From Segatella cerevisiae (GTDB lineage: Bacteria; Bacteroidota; Bacteroidia; Bacteroidales; Bacteroidaceae), in assembly GCF_024054555.1 (NCBI RefSeq), contig NZ_JAMXLY010000010.1:18930-82929 (forward strand): 64,000 bases of DNA, in the 5' to 3' direction. The notes beneath the pieces were generated by a model. The model saw nothing but the letters and a program-made list of their open reading frames with translations, was not told the origin of the DNA and did no database searches. Shown one piece after another: positions 10,052 through 18,947 of the stretch. Made by a program: the position numbers and the translations under genes. Position 1 is the stretch's first letter, and every line of letters starts with the position of its first letter.

Positions 10052-10438
10052 ATGAATAAGGATATGAAAGAAGAGTCTATAGAGCGCATGTTTGGGAGAA
10101 AACACCCTTTCAAGGTACCTGAGGGATACTTTGAACAATTCCCTGCGCGACTGATGGCTGCATTGCCGGAACAGCAAAAGCCTCTTTCTATTGCTTCTGC
10201 TCATGTTTCGAAAGTACGGTTATTACACAAATTCCATATATGGCAGATTGGTGTTGCTGCCGCAAGTGTCATTGCTGTTCTGTTTACCTTGAATCTGCTC
10301 TTTTTCAGAAAGAGTGCCCAACCTGTACAGAGAGCTCAGAATCCCAGCGTTAATATGGCGGTGGACCAGGCTTTTGATTTTGGTATGATAGATAATGAGG
10401 ATATCTATACAGACTTGGCTGATAATGAAAGTCATTAG
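10052..10438 (+). CDS. Small single-pass membrane protein, putative anti-sigma factor
   Basis: A 128-residue protein with a cytoplasmic N-terminal segment containing HPFKVPEGYFEQFPARLM, a motif common in small proteins encoded after ECF sigma genes in Bacteroidota. One transmembrane helix (about 67-88, IGVAAASVIAVLFTLNLLFF) and a short acidic external tail follow. There is no recognisable zinc-binding anti-sigma domain (HxxxCxxC). The assignment as anti-sigma factor therefore rests on position and topology only. Confidence 0.6.
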   Translation: MNKDMKEESIERMFGRKHPFKVPEGYFEQFPARLMAALPEQQKPLSIASAHVSKVRLLHKFHIWQIGVAAASVIAVLFTLNLLFFRKSAQPVQRAQNPSVNMAVDQAFDFGMIDNEDIYTDLADNESH

Positions 10439-10441
10439 ATA

Positions 10442-10882
10442 ATGAAAAGGAAATTATTTATACTTTTGATTTTTGTAATGGGGGTATTCTACTTTGCCTC
10501 CGGTTTTGACGGCAATGGCTTTAATCCTGCCCGTTTCCAGATGGAAATGGAGCAATATATCGTGACAAGGGCTGGACTGACACCTTTGGAAGCTTCTAAA
10601 TTCTTCCCTGTCTATAGGGAATGGAAAGCGAAAGAGCGAAGTTATTTCGAACAATTGAGACTTTATCGGCATATCAACAGTAAGGATCCGCGCGTATGCA
10701 CGGAGGCTATCCACAAGCGGGATCAGATAGATATCAATATCAAAAAGTTACAAATGATCTATCATAGGAAGTTCTTGAAGATATTGCCTGCTACGAAAGT
10801 GTATCAGATCGTTCGTGCTGAAGATAAATTCCATCGGCAGGCTTTCTGCAAATTTATATTCCAAGGTAAAGGCTTCAGATAG
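10442..10882 (+). CDS. Small exported helical protein, Spy/CpxP-like by pattern
   Basis: A 146-residue protein with an N-terminal signal sequence (about 1-21, ending FASGF) and an all-helical mature part. The phrase YIVTRAGLTPLEASKFFPVYREW resembles the LTxxQ-type helix pairs of periplasmic stress sensors such as Spy, CpxP and CnrX-type proteins. The mature part is rich in Lys and Arg. It begins 3 bp after the stop of the preceding gene and is the last gene of the ECF operon. A sensing or chaperone role is inferred from this context; no metal site is obvious. A strong bidirectional terminator follows. Confidence 0.6.
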   Translation: MKRKLFILLIFVMGVFYFASGFDGNGFNPARFQMEMEQYIVTRAGLTPLEASKFFPVYREWKAKERSYFEQLRLYRHINSKDPRVCTEAIHKRDQIDINIKKLQMIYHRKFLKILPATKVYQIVRAEDKFHRQAFCKFIFQGKGFR

Positions 10883-10976
10883 AAAGACGTCATACGCTTT
10901 GCCCGAAGTGGGGTATGGCGGGATAATGAGCGAAAGAAAATCCCCGTATCTTCGGGAATGAGTTAAAAATTAATAG

Positions 10977-11020
10977 TTCTGTCCTATAGAGTGTCGAATC
11001 CCTATAGGACAGAATTGTTT
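10977..11020. terminator. Bidirectional intrinsic terminator
   Basis: A perfect 13-bp stem (10977-10989 with 11002-11014, left arm TTCTGTCCTATAG) and a 12-nt loop lie between the convergent ECF operon and the purine permease. T-rich sequence follows on both strands. Confidence 0.85.
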
Positions 11021-11042
11021 TAAAGATACTTTGAAAACACTT

Positions 11043-12344
11043 CTATTTGAATACAAAACTGAGAATGAACAGAATGCTTAGAATGATAAGCGTAGGATTC
11101 AACGTTTTGTATTTTCCGGTACAGATTTTGATGACGACATAACTGAGGATTCCGAGTGTGATGCCGTCGGCTATCGAATAGCAGAGGACCATCGTGATCA
11201 TGGTGATGAAGGCGGGGAAGGCTTCACTGACTTCCGTCAGATCGATCTTCTTCATACTGTCAAGCATCAGGACACCGACCAATACCAAAGCCCCACTGGT
11301 AGCTGCGCTGGGAATGATCAGGAAGATGGGACTCAGAAACAAACTGACGAGGAATAAGGCGCCTACGACAAAACTGGTGACACCGCTTTTTCCTCCTTCT
11401 GCAATTCCACTGGCACTTTCAATGTATGTCGTAATGGTAGAACTACCCAGGAAAGCACCGCAAGTGGTGCCGATGGCATCGCTCATCATCGCTTCTTTAA
11501 CATGAGGAATAGTCCCGTCAGACTTGACGATACCTGTTTTCTGTGCCAACCCTACCAGCGTACCTACAGTATCAAAGATGTTGACGATCAGGAGTGTAAA
11601 AACAGTGATGACAGTCTGGAAGTTCATCAGCCCGTTAAAATCGAATTTGCAAAATATCGGCATCAGGCTTTGAGGAGCGCTCACGGGCAGCCACCCTTTT
11701 GTAAAAGAAGTGACCCCCATTGGAATGCCGATGACTGTGGTGATGATGATGCTGTAGAATAAAGATCCTTTCACCTTACGCGCCATCAGAACAGAACTCA
11801 GGAGTATGGCCAGTACACCGAGCAACATTGGTCTTGTGAAGTTGCCCAGACCTACAAAGGTACCGGGTTTGGCTACAATAATGCCGGCATTCTTCAAACC
11901 GATGAAGGCGATGAACATACCTATACCTGTACTGATCGCATACCGGAGATTCTGAGGAATAGAATTCAAAATAATTTCCCGGACATTCAGGAAGGTGATC
12001 AAAAGGAAGATGACGCCCTCAATAACCATGATGGCAAGTGATTGCTGCCAGGTATAGCCGATGGCCTGACACATCGTGTAAGCGAAAAATGCATTCAGTC
12101 CCATCGAGGGCGCTTGGGCAAAGGGGAGTTTAGCCATAAAGGCTAACAACAGGGTGGCAATGGCAGCTGCGATGACTGTTCCGGTAAAAAGAGCAGCTTT
12201 TTCCATACCTGTGGTCGAGAGAACAGCCGGGTTAACGGCCAGAATGTAACTCATCGTAAGAAAAGTTGTAGCACCGGCTACGACTTCTGTCTTCAGGTTC
12301 ATGCTTTTGGGATCAAATCCCAAAGCCTTTTCTAAGAATTTCAT
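11043..12344 (-). CDS. NCS2-family purine permease (AzgA/PbuG-type)
   Basis: A 433-residue polytopic membrane protein matching the AzgA branch of NCS2 transporters, which take up adenine, guanine or hypoxanthine with protons. Signature stretches include VVAGATTFLTMSYILAVNP, the MGLNAFFAYTM helix and FDTVGTLVGLAQKTG with GAFLGSSTITTYIESASG, the two half-helix substrate motifs. I place the start at the ATG at 12344 (MKFLEKALGFDPKSMNLKTE), which matches the family; the frame stays open to 12428, but those 28 residues are atypical. NudC lies upstream on the same strand. I looked for a purine riboswitch in the 111-bp gap and saw none. Confidence 0.92.
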   Translation of the reverse strand: MKFLEKALGFDPKSMNLKTEVVAGATTFLTMSYILAVNPAVLSTTGMEKAALFTGTVIAAAIATLLLAFMAKLPFAQAPSMGLNAFFAYTMCQAIGYTWQQSLAIMVIEGVIFLLITFLNVREIILNSIPQNLRYAISTGIGMFIAFIGLKNAGIIVAKPGTFVGLGNFTRPMLLGVLAILLSSVLMARKVKGSLFYSIIITTVIGIPMGVTSFTKGWLPVSAPQSLMPIFCKFDFNGLMNFQTVITVFTLLIVNIFDTVGTLVGLAQKTGIVKSDGTIPHVKEAMMSDAIGTTCGAFLGSSTITTYIESASGIAEGGKSGVTSFVVGALFLVSLFLSPIFLIIPSAATSGALVLVGVLMLDSMKKIDLTEVSEAFPAFITMITMVLCYSIADGITLGILSYVVIKICTGKYKTLNPTLIILSILFILSFVFK

Positions 12345-12455
12345 TTCTATTATAAATTGCTGTAATCTGCACTTTTCTCGATGGACTCCGGTATCCGCCA
12401 CAACGTTCTTCTGTATCTCTGTGAACAAATGCCCTTTGTCGTGGTATTCGGGCGC

Positions 12456-13292
12456 TCAGCCTTTCTGGGTTATTTTGTCTGCAGGAGTTGTTTTCTTCAG
12501 CCAGTCATCCAAGATCATACGTGCGATACTTAATTTCTCAGGTATCATCGGGAGATTGTCTTTGGTAAACCAAGTTCCTCCACTCAGTTCTTCCTTTTGC
12601 AGATGCACTTCGCCACTGACATAATCGGCATTGTATCCGACCATCAACCCACAGGGATAAGGCCATGGCTGAGAACCGAAATAGCGGAGATTCGTGATCT
12701 TCAGAGAGGTCTCCTCCCTGACTTCACGGTACACAGCTTCTTCAAGTGTTTCTCCCGTTTCCACAAAACCGGCTACCAAGCCGTAAAAGTCCGACTTGAA
12801 ATTGCGGGCATGTACCAAAAGGACTTCATCACCTCTATGGACAAGTACGATAATGGCAGTAGCTAACTGCGGCCATACTTCTTTACCGCAATTCGTACAC
12901 CTCTTGCTGATGTCTGTATGCATCTTCATCGGTGCACCGCAAACCCCGCAAAACTGTGTGTTCTTGTCCCAATAAAGGAGTTCGCTGCATTTGCCTGCTT
13001 CCAGATAGAGGTCAAAGGGGATTTTATAGTAACTGGACCGAAGGCTGCACATCTCATAATGATCATTATCAGACATGACCTGCCCCGGATATTTGCTCAG
13101 GAATGTCTTGGAAGGATCATCGACACTGAATGTCTTGATCTCCATACCCGCTTTCGTCGGTGCGATATTCATGACATGTGTCCAGGGTTTGATCAGAACC
13201 GGTGATTCTTCGGAACGAGGTATGTCGTAATGCCCGTCAGGGAACTTTTCTAGTAATATATCACTCTTGCAAAATACAAACCAATATTTCAT
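12456..13292 (-). CDS. nudC: NADH pyrophosphatase / NAD-cap hydrolase
   Basis: A 278-residue Nudix hydrolase that splits NAD(H) to NMN(H) and AMP and can remove NAD caps from RNA. Its zinc ribbon, CGVCGAP then CTNCGKE, precedes the Nudix box GFVETGETLEEAVYREVREETS. The NudC-specific SQPWPYPC motif follows the box. An N-terminal beta domain occupies the first about 95 residues. Length and architecture are normal. It lies between the 5'-nucleotidase and the purine permease, so these three minus-strand genes share a nucleotide-salvage theme, although each gap exceeds 35 bp. Confidence 0.95.
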   Translation of the reverse strand: MKYWFVFCKSDILLEKFPDGHYDIPRSEESPVLIKPWTHVMNIAPTKAGMEIKTFSVDDPSKTFLSKYPGQVMSDNDHYEMCSLRSSYYKIPFDLYLEAGKCSELLYWDKNTQFCGVCGAPMKMHTDISKRCTNCGKEVWPQLATAIIVLVHRGDEVLLVHARNFKSDFYGLVAGFVETGETLEEAVYREVREETSLKITNLRYFGSQPWPYPCGLMVGYNADYVSGEVHLQKEELSGGTWFTKDNLPMIPEKLSIARMILDDWLKKTTPADKITQKG

Positions 13293-13331
13293 TTTTCTAA
13301 TACTTATTTTAAATAGATAGGAGAGAGAATA

Positions 13332-15098
13332 TCATTTTTCTTCTGCCGCAGTAAGTGGTCTGGAGAACAACAGTTGTTTGTCGCGTGCGATGGCAGGTTT
13401 GGTCCATTTTTCAGGAATAAAGCGCCAGTTGTTATGGGCTTTGGGATCCATGACGCCTGCACTCTCAATTTCTTTCATCAGATAGTAGCGCTGGTCCTTT
13501 TCACTTTCAAAAATGATGCGCTTCTTCAGTTCTTCCATGGAGATACCCGCACCTTTGGTCAGGAGCTCTCCTCCGCCGTTGCCTCTATAACTGTTCATGG
13601 CAACTTTGTACCATTTTTTCAGGTCGAAAGGTTGTCCGTTACTCATCCTGAGGATATGGACTTTCTGACCATCAGGTTTGGTTACGTCAACGGTATAGTC
13701 GATGCCTACGGCAGAATCAAAATTGAAGGCTAAGTTCTTGAACATATATCTTTCTGCACCGTTATTCTGATGATCACTGAGGAGCATGATATGGTCATCG
13801 GGGCTTTTCATCGTGTTGACCCATTGATCATAACTCATTTCCAGATGTTTCCTGATTTCATCACCGGTCATCCTGACGGTATAGATCTGATTCTCATACC
13901 GATAAAGATTGAAAAGGTCACTGACGTGGACGTCTCCTGCCTGGATACTTGCATCAAAAGACAAGGGAGCGTTGAAAGAGATATCTGCTCCGGTGATTTT
14001 CAATTGCAGGTCTTGGATGAAGTCGGAAAATGGGGCACTGCCAAAATAGCAATCCTTTGTGTAGATACTGTGCTTGAAGGTGCCGACCTTGCGACCGACA
14101 AATGCCTTGACACTATCGATCTCTGGTTGGAAGTGCTTGATAAAGGCGGGGTCTGATACCTCGTTGCAGACATTGACGAGTTGCCCTGTTACATTGGTCT
14201 TCAGCGTGACAGGACTTTCACCGTCAGAGACAGTAAGGGAGATCTGTGCATCGCTGACATAAAGGGCATTACAACTCGGATCGAGGCAAAGGACGTCTTT
14301 GCCTGTGATGTCGTTCTTGACGACGTCCTGATGGAGGGTATGGTCATGACCGTATAGGATGAGGTCGAATCCCGGCACTTGTTTCGCCACCTCCATAGAT
14401 GCATTCTCATCAAACTTCTCATTATGGATGCCCCCTTCTTTACCGCTGTGGAAGAGTCCGATGATCAGGTTGGGCTGTTCATGCGTTTTCAGGTAGTTGA
14501 CCCAATAGCGGCATGACTTGACCATATTGTCGAAATATAGTCCTTTCCACAGATTCTCATTGAGCCAATTGGGAATGGCATCTGTGATCATCCCCAGAAC
14601 AGCTATTTTTATGCCGTCGCGCTTGATGATCGTATAAGGATGGACGTATGGCTGTTTGGTCTGTGAGGATACGATGTTGGCTCCAAGTATCGGGCATTTC
14701 ACCTCTCTGATCCATTTGTCATAGACCGGGTGTCCCGTCTCTACATCATGATTGCCCATTGTCTCCGCATCATAACGCATATAATTCACGACACTGGCGG
14801 CAACATTGGGTTGATCTGTCTTGACGTAATTACAATAGTAACAGGTCGGTTGACCTTGCAGGATATCACCGTTGTCTAATAATATAAGGTGATCGCCGTA
14901 TTTTGTTCTCAGGGAATCTACATAAGTGACGACCCGTGCCAATGAGCCCTCTTTAGGCTTCTGATTGATGAAATCATACGGAAAGAAACTTCCATGAACA
15001 TCACTCGTCTCAATCACTCGTAGATTGACTGTTCTCGTTTGTGCCATAGTTGGTAAACTTAGTGAGATTGCCAGAAGGCTAATTATCAATTCTTTCAT
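13332..15098 (-). CDS. Secreted 5'-nucleotidase / 2',3'-cyclic phosphodiesterase family (UshA/CpdB-like)
   Basis: A 588-residue exported metallophosphatase. The signal peptide ends in PTMAQ at about residue 20. The calcineurin-like domain carries its metal motifs in order: SDVHG, LDNGDILQG, MGNHDVETG, FHSGKEG and LYGHDHTLH. The C-terminal 5_nucleotid_C domain (about 340-540) includes the substrate-stacking region around NSYRGNGGGELLTKG. It would release nucleosides and phosphate outside the cytoplasmic membrane, feeding salvage. The motif spacing fits the 2',3'-cyclic phosphodiesterase branch as well as the 5'-nucleotidase branch; I cannot separate them. A -7 box at 15121-15128 (minus) gives a leader of only about 17 nt. 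Confidence 0.9.
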   Translation of the reverse strand: MKELIISLLAISLSLPTMAQTRTVNLRVIETSDVHGSFFPYDFINQKPKEGSLARVVTYVDSLRTKYGDHLILLDNGDILQGQPTCYYCNYVKTDQPNVAASVVNYMRYDAETMGNHDVETGHPVYDKWIREVKCPILGANIVSSQTKQPYVHPYTIIKRDGIKIAVLGMITDAIPNWLNENLWKGLYFDNMVKSCRYWVNYLKTHEQPNLIIGLFHSGKEGGIHNEKFDENASMEVAKQVPGFDLILYGHDHTLHQDVVKNDITGKDVLCLDPSCNALYVSDAQISLTVSDGESPVTLKTNVTGQLVNVCNEVSDPAFIKHFQPEIDSVKAFVGRKVGTFKHSIYTKDCYFGSAPFSDFIQDLQLKITGADISFNAPLSFDASIQAGDVHVSDLFNLYRYENQIYTVRMTGDEIRKHLEMSYDQWVNTMKSPDDHIMLLSDHQNNGAERYMFKNLAFNFDSAVGIDYTVDVTKPDGQKVHILRMSNGQPFDLKKWYKVAMNSYRGNGGGELLTKGAGISMEELKKRIIFESEKDQRYYLMKEIESAGVMDPKAHNNWRFIPEKWTKPAIARDKQLLFSRPLTAAEEK

Positions 15099-15120
15099 CT
15101 GACATTATTTGATTACAATG

Positions 15121-15128
15121 CAAATTTA
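15121..15128 (-). promoter_or_regulatory. -7 box for the 5'-nucleotidase gene
   Basis: It reads TAAATTTG on the minus strand, an exact TAnnTTTG match, 23 bases upstream of the ATG. Confidence 0.6.
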
Positions 15129-15198
15129 ATAAATAAAGTTGGATTTGGTATACTTTTTGTTGGATATCTTATCGTAATTAAAGGAGGATAAAAGAGAT

Positions 15199-15930
15199 AT
15201 GGCATTTATAGATTATTATAAAATTCTGGGTGTTGATAAAAGCATTCCACAGAAAGATATTCATGAGGCATACCTGAAAAGGGTAAAGCAGTTTCACCCC
15301 GATCTTCATCCTGATGACCCGAAGGCAAAGGCAAAGTTTCAGGCTCTGAATGAGGCTTACGAGGTCCTTTCAGATCCGAAGAAACGGGCCAAATACGACA
15401 AGTACGGCGAGCAGTGGCGCAATGCTGATGCATTCGATCAGAGTCGTACTTCCGGAGGCTTCGGTCAAGGTGCCGCAGGTGGCAATCCTTTTGAAGGTTT
15501 TGATTTCGAAAGCTTCGGGGGTGGAGGAGGCGGCTTCTCCAGTTTCTTTGAAGACCTGTTTGGAGGGAGCGGGCGTCGTACACACTTCCGTACATCATCC
15601 AATGGCTTTGGCGGCGGTTTTGGGAACTTCGGGAGTGCAGGTTTCGAAAACGCCCGTCAGAGTACTGGCGAAATGGATGCGAAGGTGAATATTGATTTGT
15701 ATACTGCCCTGCTGGGTGGCGAAATCCTGATCCAGTTGAGCAACGGACATAAGATCAAACTGAAGATTAAACCTGAAACGCAGAACGGCACCAGAGTACG
15801 TGTTCGCGGCAAAGGCTATGATCGCGGTGACGGCACATATGGGGATTTGATCATTACCTATAATGTGAAATTGCCTACAAACCTTACCGAACATCAGAAG
15901 GCACTGCTTCGCGAAATGCGTCAAGGCTAA
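15199..15930 (+). CDS. Short DnaJ-class co-chaperone (CbpA-like, no zinc finger)
   Basis: A 243-residue J-domain protein that would stimulate a DnaK ATPase. The J domain is residues 3-68 with HPD at about 34-36 (KQFHPDLHP). A Gly/Phe-rich region (about 85-150) follows, with [17 protein letters not shown]. Only one C-terminal beta-sandwich is seen (about 155-235: [43 protein letters not shown]), corresponding to CTD-II of DnaJ. The zinc-finger region is absent, and CTD-I, which carries the main client site, appears missing. CbpA is normally about 300 residues. SD-like AAAGGAGG precedes the ATG. Confidence 0.88.
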   Translation: MAFIDYYKILGVDKSIPQKDIHEAYLKRVKQFHPDLHPDDPKAKAKFQALNEAYEVLSDPKKRAKYDKYGEQWRNADAFDQSRTSGGFGQGAAGGNPFEGFDFESFGGGGGGFSSFFEDLFGGSGRRTHFRTSSNGFGGGFGNFGSAGFENARQSTGEMDAKVNIDLYTALLGGEILIQLSNGHKIKLKIKPETQNGTRVRVRGKGYDRGDGTYGDLIITYNVKLPTNLTEHQKALLREMRQG

Positions 15931-16027
15931 AAGATGAAGTGGAATGAAGGGAATCTGGAAACAGAATGCTTTGCTGAAAAGGCATGAAGGACAGACTCCT
16001 TGAGGAAGCAAGAGGTAACATCATATT

Positions 16028-16074
16028 AAAAGGCTGGAACTCAATAAATCTTATTGGATTCCAGCCTTTTCTTT
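16028..16074. terminator. Intrinsic terminator between convergent genes
   Basis: A 12-bp stem (16028-16039 with 16059-16070, left arm AAAAGGCTGGAA), extended by an inner CAATAA/TTATTG pairing and followed by TTTTCTTTT, lies between the J-domain gene and the zinc-ribbon gene. Confidence 0.85.
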
Positions 16075-16190
16075 TAGATCAAGTTTGTCAACAACCCTTG
16101 GACTCTTACGGGTGTGAAGAGTTGTATCTCATTAAGGATCATCTGACGTTATCTTATCACTATATGCCGAGGAACATCCCTTGCAACTTA

Positions 16191-17441
16191 TCAGAGGATG
16201 ATCCTGACCATGTTGAATGAACTGATTTTACTATCCGGTGAGACTGTAGCGCTGATACGGAACTGTGACTGTGAAGGTTGTGACGGATCTGTACTGTTGA
16301 CACTTTGATTGGCAGAGAACTGTACCTGATATTGGTACTTGTCGTCTCCAACGCTGGTCTTCTTGATTTTATAATCATTGTTGATCCGCCAGTTCATGTT
16401 GACAACATTGTCTTTCCAGAGTTTATGTATAAAACTGGCGACGTCATCTTTACCGGCGTTGCTCTTCCCTAAGAAAGAAGTCATGACATCTTCCACTTGC
16501 GATGTTGCCTGGTCATCATTCCGGGAATTGATTCCTTGGAAGAATTTGCGGAAGAGGGCGCTGATCATCTGTTTTTCTACCGGCTGGAGTTGTTTCTGCT
16601 GCACCTTCTCCATGCTCTCATGAGCCAGATTGGCGAAGGCTCCCTGTGGATGTTCTTTCAGATAAGTTTGATAACTCTCTGCCGTATTGTCATTGTGTGC
16701 ATCCCGCCAGTCTAAAGAGTCAATTTTGGCAAGGGCCTCCTTGGCGTGTATGGAATGTGGAAAATTCTGCAGGTAGTCTTCCAATGCACCCTTCGAATCT
16801 CTCATCACGGCATTTGTCCATTCCTGCTCATTCTGTTTGATTTTCATCAGATGGTTCTGGACGGAATCCAAATGGTCTTCAGGGGCATTCTTGTAGGTAT
16901 CCAAATAACTTTGCAAGACTGTAGGATCTGTACTCTTCATCGCATATTCATAGTCCTGTTCCTCCTTATTGTCCTGCGCTGTCGCATAGAAATGGTACAT
17001 GAGGCCAAAGGCGAAAAGCGCGATGATGACACCAATGACGATATAGACGGTATTCCCGTTTTTCTTCTTTCCCTTTGGAGGATAATTTCCTTTTCCGGGT
17101 CCCTTAGGAGGAACTGACGGTCTTTCAGGTTGACTGGAATACTGTGGGGCAGTATGCCCAACAGGTCTTGTTGTACTTTTTGGGGGTAGGTTGTCGTTCC
17201 TGACAGGAGTCGGCTGTGAATGTACGGGACTGACTGGTGCAGAAGTTATTGGGTTTTGGGGAGTCGTACTCAGTTTGGTGGGGCGATGGCAGTTAGGGCA
17301 CATCTCTTCATTAGAGAAATACACTTCTCCACAATTCGGACAACGTATGATTTTTCCTGCTATTTCTACTCCGCAATTGGGGCAAACGGGTGCTTTGTCA
17401 CTAATCTGATGACCGCACTCCGGACACTTGATAATAGCCAT
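16191..17441 (-). CDS. Double zinc-ribbon, single-pass membrane protein with helical repeats
   Basis: A 416-residue protein of unknown function. Two tandem four-cysteine zinc ribbons open it (C6, C9, C20, C23 and C34, C37, C48, C51). A Pro/Ser-rich linker (about 55-125), a lysine cluster and one transmembrane helix (about 131-152) follow. The segment after the membrane (about 160-290) is helical with TPR-like phrasing (LQSYLDTYKNAPEDHLDSV; LEDYLQNFPHSIHAKEAL; YQTYLKEHPQGAFANLAHE). The last about 120 residues resemble an NTF2/SnoaL-like fold by strand pattern, which is uncertain. The layout (small binding domain, proline-rich linker, helix, variable tail) resembles the GYF_2 protein at the left edge. 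Confidence 0.8.
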   Translation of the reverse strand: MAIIKCPECGHQISDKAPVCPNCGVEIAGKIIRCPNCGEVYFSNEEMCPNCHRPTKLSTTPQNPITSAPVSPVHSQPTPVRNDNLPPKSTTRPVGHTAPQYSSQPERPSVPPKGPGKGNYPPKGKKKNGNTVYIVIGVIIALFAFGLMYHFYATAQDNKEEQDYEYAMKSTDPTVLQSYLDTYKNAPEDHLDSVQNHLMKIKQNEQEWTNAVMRDSKGALEDYLQNFPHSIHAKEALAKIDSLDWRDAHNDNTAESYQTYLKEHPQGAFANLAHESMEKVQQKQLQPVEKQMISALFRKFFQGINSRNDDQATSQVEDVMTSFLGKSNAGKDDVASFIHKLWKDNVVNMNWRINNDYKIKKTSVGDDKYQYQVQFSANQSVNSTDPSQPSQSQFRISATVSPDSKISSFNMVRIIL

Positions 17442-17541
17442 ATCTTATATTATAAAAAACTAAAATCCTGCTCTTATTCAGTATAACGGCAGGACTTATC
17501 AATCGTATTATTGTTATTAGAACCAAATTATCGTCATCTCA

Positions 17542-18228
17542 TTACCGGTGCCGGAATCTGATCTCTCGCAATCTATGACGTCCCATAAACCGGCTCATAT
17601 CGACATAGCCGTTGATGCCATCCAACCGGCCCTTACCTGTGTACTGCCACAACTCAAAGTCACGGCCGTCTGCAAGTCTGGGTAAACGGCTTGTGTACTG
17701 GGCGATCATCAATTTGTAATTATCTACTTTTCCTGCCAGGTTCTGATTGTAGAAATTAGCTCCCGTATAAATGAGAGGTTTTTGCCGGTAAGTTCTTTCG
17801 ATGAGTCTGAGAAACTTGAAGAGACTGTCACAGAATTCTTCCTCAGATAATCCACTCCTGGTCTCTATATCGACCATAGGAATCAGGTCCTGGTCCCCCG
17901 GACGGCACTGTGACAAGAAATTGTCCAACTGCTGTTGCTGGGAATATCGGGGACGGTAAAAGTGGTATGAGCCAACCTTCAAACCTTGTCTGTGCGCAAG
18001 GTCGATATTTTCCTGATATTTGCTGTCGATTCTCGAGCCGCCTTCTGTCGCTTTCAAATAGACATAAGCTACTCTTGAATTTCCTACACTTTCCCAAAAG
18101 ACTGTACCCTGATAATGACTCAAGTCAATACCTTCGATAGAGCGGCACGTATCACTGTAAACAGACTGCTGTGCCTGAAGCGATAAGAGAGTAAATATAC
18201 TGAACAAAAATAATAATAATCTCTTCAT
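17542..18228 (-). CDS. Secreted GH25 muramidase (Cpl-1/Cellosyl type lysozyme)
   Basis: A 228-residue exported enzyme predicted to cut the MurNAc-GlcNAc bond of peptidoglycan. The signal peptide is about 1-20 (SLQAQQ). GH25 landmarks are EGIDLSHYQG at the first strand, YLKATEG, GSYHFYRP, the acidic pair in PMVDIET, PLIYTG and FELWQYTGKGRLDGINGYVDMSRF. Length is that of a bare catalytic domain with no cell-wall-binding repeats. The -7 box TACCTTTG (18234-18241, minus) ends only 6 nt before the ATG, so a transcript from it would be almost leaderless. The box lies just upstream of the stop end of the preceding gene (18246). Confidence 0.9.
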   Translation of the reverse strand: MKRLLLFLFSIFTLLSLQAQQSVYSDTCRSIEGIDLSHYQGTVFWESVGNSRVAYVYLKATEGGSRIDSKYQENIDLAHRQGLKVGSYHFYRPRYSQQQQLDNFLSQCRPGDQDLIPMVDIETRSGLSEEEFCDSLFKFLRLIERTYRQKPLIYTGANFYNQNLAGKVDNYKLMIAQYTSRLPRLADGRDFELWQYTGKGRLDGINGYVDMSRFMGRHRLREIRFRHR

Positions 18229-18233
18229 GAACG

Positions 18234-18241
18234 CAAAGGTA
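18234..18241 (-). promoter_or_regulatory. -7 box for the GH25 gene
   Basis: It reads TACCTTTG on the minus strand, an exact consensus match. Expected +1 is about at the start codon (18228). Confidence 0.5.
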
Positions 18242-18245
18242 CTAA

Positions 18246-18947
18246 CTATTCTTCAATTTCAGATAAGGAACGTGCAAAATTATGTAAAAAGTTGAATATG
18301 GTTTCTACAGGCGCATATTCAAAATAGCGCATGCTTTGCTTGAGATTACGCCATAAAACTTTATTGTTGTTATGCACGAATCCCATATTGTTTTGACGGA
18401 AATGCCACTCTTTGGTCAGATCTTCCCATGAGTTGCACAGGGACCTGATCGTCAGTCCGTCTGCTCCATTCTCAATGTGATGGACAAAAGGGACCTCATC
18501 TTCATCGAAATGAAAGAACTTGATGAGGATACTGCCCTCGAGTTGTGCGATGCGTACAATATGAAGTTTACCGAGCCATTTATCCAGTTTAATCCAATCT
18601 ATTTTACCCCCGTTCTCACTTCGGAGGTACTTGCCGAGTTGAATAATACCCTTGAAACTGACCCCGTAATTCAGCATGGCATTGATGTTGGATACGATGA
18701 TGCGGAGTAAGTTGATGGTCTCTACACTGGTGTCAATGGCATGGCGTTCATGCTGTTCAATATTATTTAACTTCTTTTCCAGGAAGGGGGTTGTCAGAGT
18801 GACTGTTCCTTCTTTTGAATCGGCAACATTACTTAACAACGCTTCGAGTTTTTTAATCTTGAACCGGGTCATCGGTTCCAATACTTCACCTGATTGGAAA
18901 TACTGGGAACGCAGTTTCTTAAAAACATTTCTCTGTATAAAATTCAT
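18246..18947 (-). CDS. Conserved-looking hypothetical cytoplasmic protein
   Basis: A 233-residue protein I do not recognise. There is no signal peptide and no clear membrane segment. The first half is predicted helical (FKIKKLEALLSNVADS; FLEKKLNNIEQHERHAIDTSVETINLLRIIVSNINAMLNYG). The second half is mixed and rich in aromatic residues and His (LIKFFHFDEDEVPFVHHIENG; WRNLKQSMRYFEYAPVETIFNFLHNFA). The full-length open frame with normal composition supports a real gene. It lies 17 bp upstream of the GH25 gene on the same strand, so the two may be co-transcribed. Confidence 0.7.
   Translation of the reverse strand: MNFIQRNVFKKLRSQYFQSGEVLEPMTRFKIKKLEALLSNVADSKEGTVTLTTPFLEKKLNNIEQHERHAIDTSVETINLLRIIVSNINAMLNYGVSFKGIIQLGKYLRSENGGKIDWIKLDKWLGKLHIVRIAQLEGSILIKFFHFDEDEVPFVHHIENGADGLTIRSLCNSWEDLTKEWHFRQNNMGFVHNNNKVLWRNLKQSMRYFEYAPVETIFNFLHNFARSLSEIEE

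Noticed and set aside
12345..12455. Possible purine riboswitch upstream of the permease
   Set aside because: No conserved core or P1 pairing of a purine riboswitch could be found in the 111-bp gap.
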